Assembly (NCBI GenBank): GCA_002298165.1
Contig: DBMI01000089.1
Location: forward strand, 36,720-55,232
Direction: 5' to 3'
DNA: 18,513 nucleotides
Source: Desulfarculales bacterium UBA702
Lineage (GTDB): Bacteria > Desulfobacterota > Syntrophobacteria > Syntrophobacterales > Syntrophobacteraceae
Position numbers and translations under genes: made by a program. This document shows positions 7,008-14,522 of the stretch, one piece after another; positions within the stretch are counted from its first letter, which is position 1, and each line of letters starts with the position of its first letter. The notes beneath the pieces are model-generated. The model was not told where the DNA came from. It did no database searches and saw only the letters and a list, made by a program, of their open reading frames with translations.

Positions 7008-8489
7008 ATGCAGGGGCGTAATCGGGCTAAATCGTTGAATAAAATGAAAATCAAATTCGGAATAGTCTTAAAGCTTTTCTTTTGGTACGTAATAACTTCG
7101 CTTATTTTTTACGGCACTATTCTGATTCTGTTTATTCATATTCAGCAGTTGGTAAAGACTTCCGAGGATATTGCAAACAAGAATTACCGAATCTCGACAG
7201 CATCCAAGAAGATGATAGACAATCTGCTCTGGATGGCTGAAAACCAGAAGAAATACGATCTGCTGAAGAAGGAAGACTACAAGGAATACTTTGCGTCAGC
7301 TCAAAAAGAGTATGAATCAAACCTCTTTGACATACTCTGGTTTGGTGGAGGAGAAACGGGCGCGGCCCCGTGGGAGGAACTTCAAAAAGAGTACGAGCAG
7401 CAATTTCCGCAGCAACCGAAAGAAAGCTCCGAATCCGATCTACCCTGGCTCAAAGAGGAGATAATTAACAACTGGGTGGATAAAATTTCCAAAGCCCGGT
7501 TCGCAAATGAGCAACAGATCGAAAGCCGCCTGAAGAGCCTGAACGAGCGCGGCCGAACCGCAGTACAGTGGGGCTTCATCGGATTGGGAACGTCGCTGAT
7601 AATAGGGTTGCTGGGGGTTATTGCGATCGCCTACTCGATGAACCGCCCGCTTCGCGAATTGAGGCGCGGAATAAAATCGATCTCCCGCTCCGGCCTGAAA
7701 CAGCCGATCCGGGTCTACTCAAACGATGAGTTTGGGGAACTGGCGGGCGCATTCAACGACATGGCTGCAAGGCTTGCAGAAGAGGAGCGGATGAAATCCG
7801 ACTTCATTTCGATGCTGAGCCATGAAATACGGACCCCGCTTACCTCCATTCGCGAATCGGTAAATCTGATCGTCGAAGAGGTCATGGGGGATATAAATGA
7901 GAAGCAGAGGCGGTTCCTGGAAATTGCCAGCCATGAACTGGAACGCATAACTACGTTGTTGAACCATCTCATGCAGATTTCGCGACTCGAAGCCGGGGCG
8001 GTTGAAATCCGAAAGCGCCCCATCGACGCCGCCCAGTTTGTCGAAAGTGCCATTTCGCGGCTGATTCCGGCCGCTGAGGCAAAAGATATAAAGATCCAGG
8101 CCCATGTTGAATTGGGGATCCCCGAATTCAGCGCCGATCCGGACAACCTGCAGCAGGTGCTCTTGAACCTGATCGGAAATGCTATCAAGTTCTCTCCCCA
8201 GGGCAGCGAGATTATGGTAAGTGTAGCTCAAGGTGCATCGGAGAATGGACCTGAATTGGTTTTTTCGGTGTCCGACAATGGTCCGGGCATCCCGGAGGAA
8301 GAGCAGCAACTGGTTTTTCACAAGTATTACCGGGCTTCAGGGTTACGCGACCAGGTCGACGGAGTTGGTCTCGGGCTCAGTATATCTAAATATATAGTCG
8401 AAGCCCACGGAGGCGAGATTGCGGTGGCCAGCTTGCCCGGACGCGGAAGCACCTTCAGCTTTGCTCTTCCGGTACCTCGGAGAATATAG
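7008..8489 (+). CDS. Membrane sensor histidine kinase, QseE/GlrK-like
   Basis: This is an inner-membrane sensor kinase of 493 residues when started at ATG 7008, which has AGGCGG seven bases upstream. ATGs at 6990 and 7044 are alternatives. A first membrane helix lies at about residues 18-46, a mostly helical, charged periplasmic domain at 47-187, and a second helix at 188-210. The HAMP region follows. The H-box is MLSHEIRTPLTSI with H272. The ATPase domain has NLIGNAIKFSP (N391), DNGPGIPEE (423-431) and GVGLGLSISK (452-461), all intact. The next two genes encode a coiled-coil lipoprotein and a sigma54-activating response regulator. This order and architecture match QseE-QseG-QseF of Enterobacteria, where the kinase senses envelope conditions through the lipoprotein. 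The lipoprotein gene starts four bases after this stop, so they form an operon. The signal is unknown here. Confidence 0.92.
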   Translation: MQGRNRAKSLNKMKIKFGIVLKLFFWYVITSLIFYGTILILFIHIQQLVKTSEDIANKNYRISTASKKMIDNLLWMAENQKKYDLLKKEDYKEYFASAQKEYESNLFDILWFGGGETGAAPWEELQKEYEQQFPQQPKESSESDLPWLKEEIINNWVDKISKARFANEQQIESRLKSLNERGRTAVQWGFIGLGTSLIIGLLGVIAIAYSMNRPLRELRRGIKSISRSGLKQPIRVYSNDEFGELAGAFNDMAARLAEEERMKSDFISMLSHEIRTPLTSIRESVNLIVEEVMGDINEKQRRFLEIASHELERITTLLNHLMQISRLEAGAVEIRKRPIDAAQFVESAISRLIPAAEAKDIKIQAHVELGIPEFSADPDNLQQVLLNLIGNAIKFSPQGSEIMVSVAQGASENGPELVFSVSDNGPGIPEEEQQLVFHKYYRASGLRDQVDGVGLGLSISKYIVEAHGGEIAVASLPGRGSTFSFALPVPRRI

Positions 8490-8493
8490 AACG

Positions 8494-9141
8494 ATGTCTG
8501 TAAAAAGAATTATCTGGAATCAGGTTTTACTCGGATTTTGCTTACTCGCGTTCCTGTTCCCGTCGGGGTGCGCGTCACCGCCTCTTGTCAATACGGCAGC
8601 GGTTCAACAGACCCCTCTGCCACACGAATTCGAAAGGGCGGCATGGGAAGATGGCCTCATGGCGTTTAAGGATGGTGACTACAAAAAGGCCGCGAGCGTT
8701 TTCGAGGCGCTCAGCCTGCATTCCCGACTTCCCGAAACCGCCCGAAAGGCCGTTTTCGCTCGTGCGGCGGCACTCTTGGCTATGGCACAGACATCAGACG
8801 AATACGAGCAGGCGGCCTCGCTTTGGGATCAATGGAGCAAGCAGGCCCAATCCGGTCTCGAGGGCGAGGACCCTCGGATGCTGACCCCTTTTGTCGGGCG
8901 CGCCATCTCACAGGCATGCAAAAATGGTACATCGGCCTCTCAGCCTCAAAAGGCACAAAAAGATGCCCCCAATCCGAACCTCAAGAACGCCTTGCAATCC
9001 AAGGAAAGAGAGGTTGACGGCCTGAGGGCAAAGCTCGACTCGCGGGAGAGGGAAATCCGAAGACTTCGCCAGCAGTTAGAGTCACTTGAAGAGATACACC
9101 GCAAGTACCAGGAGAAGAAACAGGAAGCATCGGCTCCTTAA
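8494..9141 (+). CDS. Putative QseG-like outer-membrane lipoprotein with TPR-like and coiled-coil segments
   Basis: This is a 215-residue exported protein. The N-terminus is basic and then hydrophobic (MSVKRIIWNQVLLGFCLLAF) and ends in LFPSGC, so Cys26 is the expected lipidated residue. The proline at -3 makes the lipobox atypical. Residues 50-75 (WEDGLMAFKDGDYKKAASVF) read as a TPR-like helical hairpin. A linker rich in Ala, Gln and Pro follows, and the C-terminal 55 residues form a highly charged heptad coiled coil (VDGLRAKLDSREREIRRLRQ and onward). E. coli QseG has the same plan: lipobox, helical body and C-terminal coiled coil, encoded between the kinase and regulator genes. It lies four bases after the kinase gene and 55 bases before the regulator. 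A role in presenting an envelope signal to the kinase is inferred from position and architecture, not from sequence identity. Confidence 0.85.
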   Translation: MSVKRIIWNQVLLGFCLLAFLFPSGCASPPLVNTAAVQQTPLPHEFERAAWEDGLMAFKDGDYKKAASVFEALSLHSRLPETARKAVFARAAALLAMAQTSDEYEQAASLWDQWSKQAQSGLEGEDPRMLTPFVGRAISQACKNGTSASQPQKAQKDAPNPNLKNALQSKEREVDGLRAKLDSREREIRRLRQQLESLEEIHRKYQEKKQEASAP

Positions 9142-9196
9142 GAAGTGTATGCAGCGGGCCTCGAGGCCCACACAAGTTTGGTTACGGAGCAGCAAT

Positions 9197-10576
9197 TTGT
9201 CGAATAAGCCAGTCATTCTGGTCGTCGATGACGATCAAAACATCCTGGCGGTGCTGGAAGCCCGCCTCACCTCGATTGAGTATCGGGTACTGACTGCATC
9301 CGGGGGCGAAGAAGCCCTTCATATCCTCAAGTCGATGCCGGTAGATCTCATGATTACTGATGTAAAGATGCCGGGCATGGGCGGCATGGATTTATTCTCC
9401 GCCTCCCAAACGGTGCGTCCGGGCATGCCGGTGATGTTTTTGACGGCTTACGGGACGATCCCCGACGCGGTAAGGGCGCTAAAGGCCGGTGCGGTAGAAT
9501 ATCTGACCAAACCGTTCAATGGCCGGGAACTCATTCAAAAGGTCCAGGAAGTGCTCAAAAAGAGCACCCCTCGGCCGACCCTCGATGCCCTTCCCCCGAT
9601 CAGCGAATCCCTCTGGGGTGGCAAGAGTTCGGCGATGCGCGAACTCTATGACCTCATTGACCGGATTGCCAGGAGCGACGTAAACGTACTGATTCTTGGC
9701 GAGAGCGGCGTGGGGAAGGAACGCGTGGCAAGGCTTCTCCACCAGCGCGGCCCCCGTCGGGACCAGCCGTTCATGGTGGTAGACTGCGGCTCCACTCCGA
9801 GCGGACTGCTCGAGAGCGAGCTATTCGGGCACGTAAAAGGCGCTTTCACCCATGCCATAAAAGATAAGAAGGGTCTGATCGAGGCAGCCGACAAGGGGAC
9901 CCTGTTTCTCGACGAAATAGGAAATATCTCTCAGGACATGCAGATCCGCATGTTGAGGTTCCTCGAGGAAAGAAAGATAAGGCGAATCGGCGACCTCAAG
10001 GAAATCCCCGTAAATTGCCGCATTATCTCGGCCACAAATTCAGACCTTCGGGAAGAAGTCGAGGAAGGAAATTTTCGCGAAGACCTCTATTACAGGCTCA
10101 GGGTAGTAACTCTAAAGATCCCCGCTCTCCGGGAAAGACGAGAGGACATTCCGGTACTCGTCCAGCAGTTTGTCGAGCATTTTTGCAAAATCCAGAATAT
10201 TCCGCTGGTTAAAATCTCTCCTGAAACCCTCAAATGGCTGTGCGAGTACCGATGGCCAGGGAACGTCAGGGAGCTGAAAAATGCGCTTGAAGCAGGCGTA
10301 GTCTTGTGCCGCGACGGCATCCTGCGCCAGGAAGACCTTCAGCTTACGGACGATGTGCAAACAGCCCACAAAAGCCCACCCGTTTCCGGCGATTCACTCT
10401 CGCTTGAAGAGAGTGAGCGAAATGCCATCATCCGCGCACTCCAGCAGGCCGGCTACGTTCAAAAAGATGCCGCTCAACTACTGGGAATAAGCCGCCGGGC
10501 CATTCACTACAAAATCAAAAAATACGGAATCGAATTTGCCGGAAAGAAATCGGGTGCAAGCGAAGACGCCGATTGA
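9197..10576 (+). CDS. Sigma54-dependent response regulator (REC-AAA+-Fis HTH), QseF/GlrR-like
   Basis: This NtrC-family activator of RNA polymerase with sigma54 has 459 residues from TTG 9197, which has GGAG seven bases upstream and starts right before the first receiver strand. ATG 9149 is an alternative but adds an unlikely N-terminus. The receiver domain (about 5-120) has DDD (11-13), phosphoacceptor D55 and K105. The AAA+ domain has Walker A GESGVGKE (168-175), LFLDEIG as Walker B, and arginine-finger and sensor regions (REDLYYRL, WPGNVRELKNAL). The sigma54-contact loop reads GAFTHA (215-220) instead of the canonical GAFTGA. The C-terminal Fis-type helix-turn-helix is AAQLLGISRRAIHYKIKKYG. 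It is the third gene of the Qse-like operon and the probable partner of the kinase two genes upstream. It converges on the glycosyltransferase gene with only 21 bases between stops and no visible terminator. Confidence 0.93.
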   Translation: MSNKPVILVVDDDQNILAVLEARLTSIEYRVLTASGGEEALHILKSMPVDLMITDVKMPGMGGMDLFSASQTVRPGMPVMFLTAYGTIPDAVRALKAGAVEYLTKPFNGRELIQKVQEVLKKSTPRPTLDALPPISESLWGGKSSAMRELYDLIDRIARSDVNVLILGESGVGKERVARLLHQRGPRRDQPFMVVDCGSTPSGLLESELFGHVKGAFTHAIKDKKGLIEAADKGTLFLDEIGNISQDMQIRMLRFLEERKIRRIGDLKEIPVNCRIISATNSDLREEVEEGNFREDLYYRLRVVTLKIPALRERREDIPVLVQQFVEHFCKIQNIPLVKISPETLKWLCEYRWPGNVRELKNALEAGVVLCRDGILRQEDLQLTDDVQTAHKSPPVSGDSLSLEESERNAIIRALQQAGYVQKDAAQLLGISRRAIHYKIKKYGIEFAGKKSGASEDAD

Positions 10577-10597
10577 ACCGGTACAATGCTGCTCCAG

Positions 10598-11593
10598 CTA
10601 TTGCTTTATACGCCGGCCCGCCAGTAACTCTCTCAAATTCAGGGCCACCTCACCGTCCGGTTCCCCAGGCTCTACATCCATATTCCAGTCGAATATTTCC
10701 GCCTCGGCCCAAGTTCTTTTCAGTGAATAGACATTAGCCGCCTTGGGTCCCCAAACGCAGGGGTCCGTCGGCCCGAAAATCACAAGCGATGGTGTCCCAC
10801 ATGCAGCCGCAAGGTGGCTTACGCCCGAATCGCATCCGATGTAGGCACTGCAAAGCGAAAGAACCGCGGCAAGCTCGACCAGTGGAAGACCGCTTATAAC
10901 CGGTTTCTCCTCTGTGGTCATTAAGCGGCAAAATTCCTTTAGACGATCGTCGGCCGGCCCGCGGGAGAGGATCACCGGGACCGAAAGCTCATTTTCAATC
11001 CAATTGAGAAGGTTTCGCCAGTTCTTAAGGGGCCAAATCTTTTTTGTCCCGCCGCTGCCGGGATGGACCAGCACGGGACGTGCATCCTTCAATCCGAGGC
11101 CTTGGAGCAGCTTATTTGCCGCAGATGTCGCGGAAAGCGATGGAGTTACCCTCGTCATGCCCCATTTTCTTCGGCATGGCGGCCGCAGCCTTGCCAGTTG
11201 ATTATGTATAGAATCGAGCACGTGAGCTTCACCGCACCCCGGCAGCGGAAACGACCTCAGCCAGTCCACCTTTCCACCGGTGCGTGCCTTTAGCCTCTCT
11301 GCAACCGTTCGACTCCCCTCCTGGCCAAAAATAAATACCTGGTCTGCATTTAGGAGAAACTCAGGCAATGGGACTTTTTCCCAAAGAACATCATCAAAAA
11401 GTGACGGGATCAGCAGGCCATCCAGGGAGTAAAAATCGCCGAGGTATTCTTTCCCGGATAAAAGAGAGACGTGCTCGCGCTTTGACCAAAAATCCACGAT
11501 GAGCCCCGCACGCGGCTCGCACCATCCCTCGAAGGCGCTAAGCGCGAGCAGAAAATCCCCGAGGGCGCCCTGGTGAAACACGACGACCCTCAT
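10598..11593 (-). CDS. Glycosyltransferase family 9 protein (ADP-heptose:LPS heptosyltransferase-like)
   Basis: This is a 331-residue GT-B glycosyltransferase, probably peripheral on the inner membrane and adding a heptose or similar sugar to lipopolysaccharide core. The family landmarks are the N-terminal HQGALGDFLLALSA (7-20), VHPGSGGTKKIWPLKNW (176-192), GCDSGVSHLAAACGTPSLVIFGP (253-275) and the conserved WGP that follows. GT9 enzymes bind the nucleotide sugar through this last region, and Asp255 corresponds to its usual GxDTG motif. Length is typical. Its ATG overlaps the TGA of the upstream P-loop gene as ATGA, so translation of the two is probably coupled. No other LPS core genes are visible, so the exact acceptor and heptosyltransferase class cannot be given. 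Confidence 0.88.
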   Translation of the reverse strand: MRVVVFHQGALGDFLLALSAFEGWCEPRAGLIVDFWSKREHVSLLSGKEYLGDFYSLDGLLIPSLFDDVLWEKVPLPEFLLNADQVFIFGQEGSRTVAERLKARTGGKVDWLRSFPLPGCGEAHVLDSIHNQLARLRPPCRRKWGMTRVTPSLSATSAANKLLQGLGLKDARPVLVHPGSGGTKKIWPLKNWRNLLNWIENELSVPVILSRGPADDRLKEFCRLMTTEEKPVISGLPLVELAAVLSLCSAYIGCDSGVSHLAAACGTPSLVIFGPTDPCVWGPKAANVYSLKRTWAEAEIFDWNMDVEPGEPDGEVALNLRELLAGRRIKQ

Positions 11594-12225
11594 TTTTTTG
11601 CCCCGACCAGGGAGAGAAACTCGGGTACGCCGAATCCGGTTCTTCTTCTGGTAGCGTAATCTATTTCGACATCAGCGAGATCGCGGTACAAAAGCTCCCG
11701 GGACTCAAGCAGGAGCCTATAGCAGCGGCCGAGCGCTTCTCGCTCGCTCTCACCTTCGAGTGCACTGAAACGGCCGTTCCATAGGACCGGGCGCGGTTTC
11801 TCAATGTATCGCCTGAACATCTCTTCCATCGCTTCGGGCGGCGAAGAAAAATAGACGATAGTGGTCAGCCGACTCAAACGGCCGGTCAGTTCCCTACCGG
11901 TATAAATCACGCTGCCCGTAGTATCGACCACTGCATCACTCACGCCATAGCCGGTGGGGGCCTCGATCAGGTCCAGGACCTCCGAGACGACCTCCTTTTC
12001 GATGGCGAGGTATTTGGCCTCCCTCTCAAGATACCCCGGATCAAAGGGGAATCCCATCCACTCACCAAGATTCAGGATTTTGCCGTCAGGACCAATCAAC
12101 TCCGGCGCAAGCCTGTCGCTTATCAGGTCGTCACAGCAATACCGCCTGAAGCCAAAACCGGCCAACCTGGCCGACCAGTGCGATTTACCCGAACCCGACA
12201 TCCCGACCAATGAAATAGGCACCAT
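11590..12225 (-). CDS. Shikimate-kinase-like P-loop kinase, partner of the GT9 gene
   Basis: This is a 211-residue cytoplasmic P-loop protein. Walker A is GMSGSGKS (8-15), with CDDLI (31-35) where shikimate kinases have their substrate Asp. DAVVDTTGSVIYTG (97-110) follows the family's central strand, EKPRPVLW (142-149) resembles the lid motif RPLL, and RELLYRDLADVEID (176-189) matches the usual R-x-x-LY-x-x-AD signature. It is about 35 residues longer than typical AroK, with an insertion around residues 40-75. The aromatic-pathway genes aroB, aroC or aroE are not adjacent. Instead, translation is coupled by ATGA to a glycosyltransferase. That could mean a small-molecule or sugar kinase in LPS assembly rather than AroK; the substrate is unknown. 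Start ATG 12225 has GGGG about 7 bases upstream. Confidence 0.75.
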   Translation of the reverse strand: MVPISLVGMSGSGKSHWSARLAGFGFRRYCCDDLISDRLAPELIGPDGKILNLGEWMGFPFDPGYLEREAKYLAIEKEVVSEVLDLIEAPTGYGVSDAVVDTTGSVIYTGRELTGRLSRLTTIVYFSSPPEAMEEMFRRYIEKPRPVLWNGRFSALEGESEREALGRCYRLLLESRELLYRDLADVEIDYATRRRTGFGVPEFLSLVGAKK

Positions 12226-12287
12226 ACTACAGCCCCAGCTTGGAATTTTAATCCCTTATGTGGAATTTAAGGACTTCTACACCAATT

Positions 12288-12306
12288 AGCGTTCGAGGTG
12301 AACGCT
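12288..12306. repeat. Perfect inverted repeat AGCGTTC-n5-GAACGCT between divergent operons (possible operator)
   Basis: AGCGTTC (12288-12294) and GAACGCT (12300-12306) are perfect inverted halves with a five-base spacer. A further GAACGCT lies at 12385-12391, within TGAACGCT as in the first copy. All three are in the 341-base space between the minus-strand P-loop/GT9 pair and the plus-strand ATPase/HDOD pair, where a shared regulator could bind. No T-run makes it a terminator. Confidence 0.4.
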
Positions 12307-12445
12307 GTAGTGGGATGTTGGTTCGAGAAAACGCCCATAAAGAGTCGGACTCAGCCTGGCGGCGATGGCCCGCGGAACCTTAATGAACGCTAGTCTGTAA
12401 AACCTTTCCCAGATTGTGTTCTCAATAATTCCTCATCCCTTGCTC

Positions 12446-12451
12446 TATAAT
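12446..12451 (+). promoter_or_regulatory. Possible -10 box of the secretion-ATPase operon
   Basis: A perfect TATAAT occurs 115 bases before the TTG start of the ATPase gene, but no convincing -35 box lies 16-18 bases upstream. If used, the leader would be about 110 bases. The remainder of the 12226-12566 space shows no gene. Confidence 0.35.
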
Positions 12452-12566
12452 TTTACAAACCCCTATTTCCTTAAAGAAGCTTTTACGAAGTGCCGATCTA
12501 TTCATTGTTCGCGGACAGCCGCACAGATACTTGCCGCAGCTATTCTGAATTTCAGGGGAAGAGACC

Positions 12567-14522
12567 TTGAATACCGATCTGGCCGAAAAAGAAGAGATAC
12601 TGAAGTTGATGGGCGAAACCAACCCGACCCAAAACGAGAAGAAATGCCTCGCCACGAGAAACGAGCAGGTAGGCGAGCTTTACCGTATCTTAATGCAAGA
12701 AGGGGTCATAACTCCGGATCAGCTCAAGCACGCGATGCGGGTACACTCGAAGCTTACCGGCCACGTTACGCTTCTCCAGGTGCTCAAAGATCTCAAGCTG
12801 ATCAACTCGGAGCAACTGCAATCCACACTCGCGGCTCATCGACTCAATCTGAAAATCGGTGCTCTTCTTGTCGAACTCGGCCACATCACGAAAAGTGAAC
12901 TCGAATCTGCGATCAGCCAGCAAAAGGAAGGTGCTGTCAAAAAGAGCCTTGGCGAAATCCTCATAGACGGCAGCTTCATCGAGGAGCGAAAACTGCTCGA
13001 AGTTCTTTCCTTTCAGCTGGGCCTGCCATTTCTTCACATCGAGGTCGCGAAATTAAATCCAACACTGCTCAGAAGGGCTCCCGCAAAGTGGTATGCCCTC
13101 CACCAGTTTATCCCGGTAGCCGTGGAGGAAGGCAAGGTAACGGTAGTCTTTACCGATCCCCTGAACCGCGATAATGTTGAAGCAGCCCAAAAAACTTTCG
13201 GCAAAATCATCCCGGCCCTATGCTCCAAGGCTGACTTCCGCGAGGTAGTTGCAGCCCTGGAGCGCGACGCTTCGACCGCCAGGGGTATCGAACCCGACGA
13301 GAAGTCGGTGATCAGTATAGTGAATTCTCTAATCGAGGAGGCAGAGAAGAGCAATACGAGCGATATCCATATCGAACCCATGCGAGACAAACTCAGGATA
13401 AGATTTCGCATAGACGGGGTCCTGGTCCAACACAAGGACCTGCCGATAGAAATGGGGCCGCCGCTTTCGAGCCGCCTCAAAATAATGTCTCGGGCCGATA
13501 TCGCCGAAAGAAGAAGACACCAGGGCGGCAGAATCTTATTCGAAAACAGCAGGACCGGCTCGGCGCTCGACCTTAGAGTCTCTTTTTATGTAACCGTATG
13601 GGGAGAAAAAGTTGTCCTTAGGCTGTTGAACCGCAAGGGACAGGTGCTCGATCTAAAAGAAATCGGGATGTTCCCGAAGATGATGGATAATTTCCGGGAT
13701 ACAATCGATATCCCGAACGGAGTTATCCTGGTAACGGGTCCGACCGGCTCGGGGAAGACAACAACGCTTTATAGCGCTGTGAACTATCTGGAAAATATCA
13801 ATACCTGCATCGTAACGGTCGAGGATCCGGTTGAATACCTGTTGGACGGCATAGCGCAATGCTCAATAGACCCGAAGATCAATCTTACATTCGAGGAGAG
13901 CCTTCGACACGTGGTGAGGCAGGATCCCGATGTAATTGTGATAGGTGAGATCCGCGATCAGTTTTCGGCCGAGACCTGCATACAGGCCTCGCTCACGGGC
14001 CATAAAGTCCTCAGTACCTTCCATACTGAAGACAGTATCGGGGCGTTGATACGGCTTATCAATATGAATATCGAGCCTTTCATGATAGCGTCGACCGTTG
14101 CGGGCGTGGTCGCGCAGAGGCTCCTCAGGAAAGTCTGCCCGAACTGCGCCGAGAGCTACATACCGCAACCATCTGAACTCTATCGCCTGGGCTATTCGCC
14201 CTCGGACGTCAAAGGAGCCAAATTCATGATGGGGCGCGGATGCTCGGCCTGCCGTTTCACCGGCTACAAGGGCCGCCTTGGGGCCTTCGAACTGCTTTTT
14301 CTTAACGAGCAGGTCAAGGACGCTGTCTTGAACAAGAAGACCACTTACGAGATAAGAAAAATAAGTATGGAATCTTCCGGTCTGGTCACCCTGATTGAAG
14401 ACGGTATCATGAAAGCCGTAACCGGCTTAACGTCCATTCATGAGGTCTTCAGGTCCCTGCCCCGAGTAGGCAAACCCAGGCCAATCCCCGAACTCAAACG
14501 CCTTTTGGGTGCAGAACTATGA
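12567..14522 (+). CDS. GspE/PilB-type secretion or pilus-assembly ATPase with MshEN-like N-terminal domains
   Basis: This is a 651-residue ring ATPase that powers type IV pilus or type II secretion assembly from the cytoplasmic side. The start is TTG 12567 with AGGGGA upstream. The N-terminal 230 residues carry repeated helical motifs, for example KIGALLVELGHITKSELESA (96-115) and SLGEILIDGSFIEERKLLEV (127-146). The spacing fits MshEN domains, some of which bind cyclic di-GMP. The catalytic part has SDIHIEP (265-271), Walker A GPTGSGKT (391-398), VIVIGEIRD (456-464) as Walker B and FHTEDS as the His box. A zinc motif is formed by C524-x2-C527 and C559-x2-C562, typical of GspE/PilB and absent from retraction ATPases. 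No platform, pilin or secretin gene is adjacent; instead an HDOD gene overlaps its stop by ATGA. Confidence 0.93.
   Translation: MNTDLAEKEEILKLMGETNPTQNEKKCLATRNEQVGELYRILMQEGVITPDQLKHAMRVHSKLTGHVTLLQVLKDLKLINSEQLQSTLAAHRLNLKIGALLVELGHITKSELESAISQQKEGAVKKSLGEILIDGSFIEERKLLEVLSFQLGLPFLHIEVAKLNPTLLRRAPAKWYALHQFIPVAVEEGKVTVVFTDPLNRDNVEAAQKTFGKIIPALCSKADFREVVAALERDASTARGIEPDEKSVISIVNSLIEEAEKSNTSDIHIEPMRDKLRIRFRIDGVLVQHKDLPIEMGPPLSSRLKIMSRADIAERRRHQGGRILFENSRTGSALDLRVSFYVTVWGEKVVLRLLNRKGQVLDLKEIGMFPKMMDNFRDTIDIPNGVILVTGPTGSGKTTTLYSAVNYLENINTCIVTVEDPVEYLLDGIAQCSIDPKINLTFEESLRHVVRQDPDVIVIGEIRDQFSAETCIQASLTGHKVLSTFHTEDSIGALIRLINMNIEPFMIASTVAGVVAQRLLRKVCPNCAESYIPQPSELYRLGYSPSDVKGAKFMMGRGCSACRFTGYKGRLGAFELLFLNEQVKDAVLNKKTTYEIRKISMESSGLVTLIEDGIMKAVTGLTSIHEVFRSLPRVGKPRPIPELKRLLGAEL

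Noticed and set aside
9086..9196. Longer N-terminus of the response regulator overlapping the lipoprotein gene
   Set aside because: The extra residues are a basic, unstructured stretch read from the lipoprotein frame and spacer; TTG 9197 has GGAG and begins at the receiver domain.
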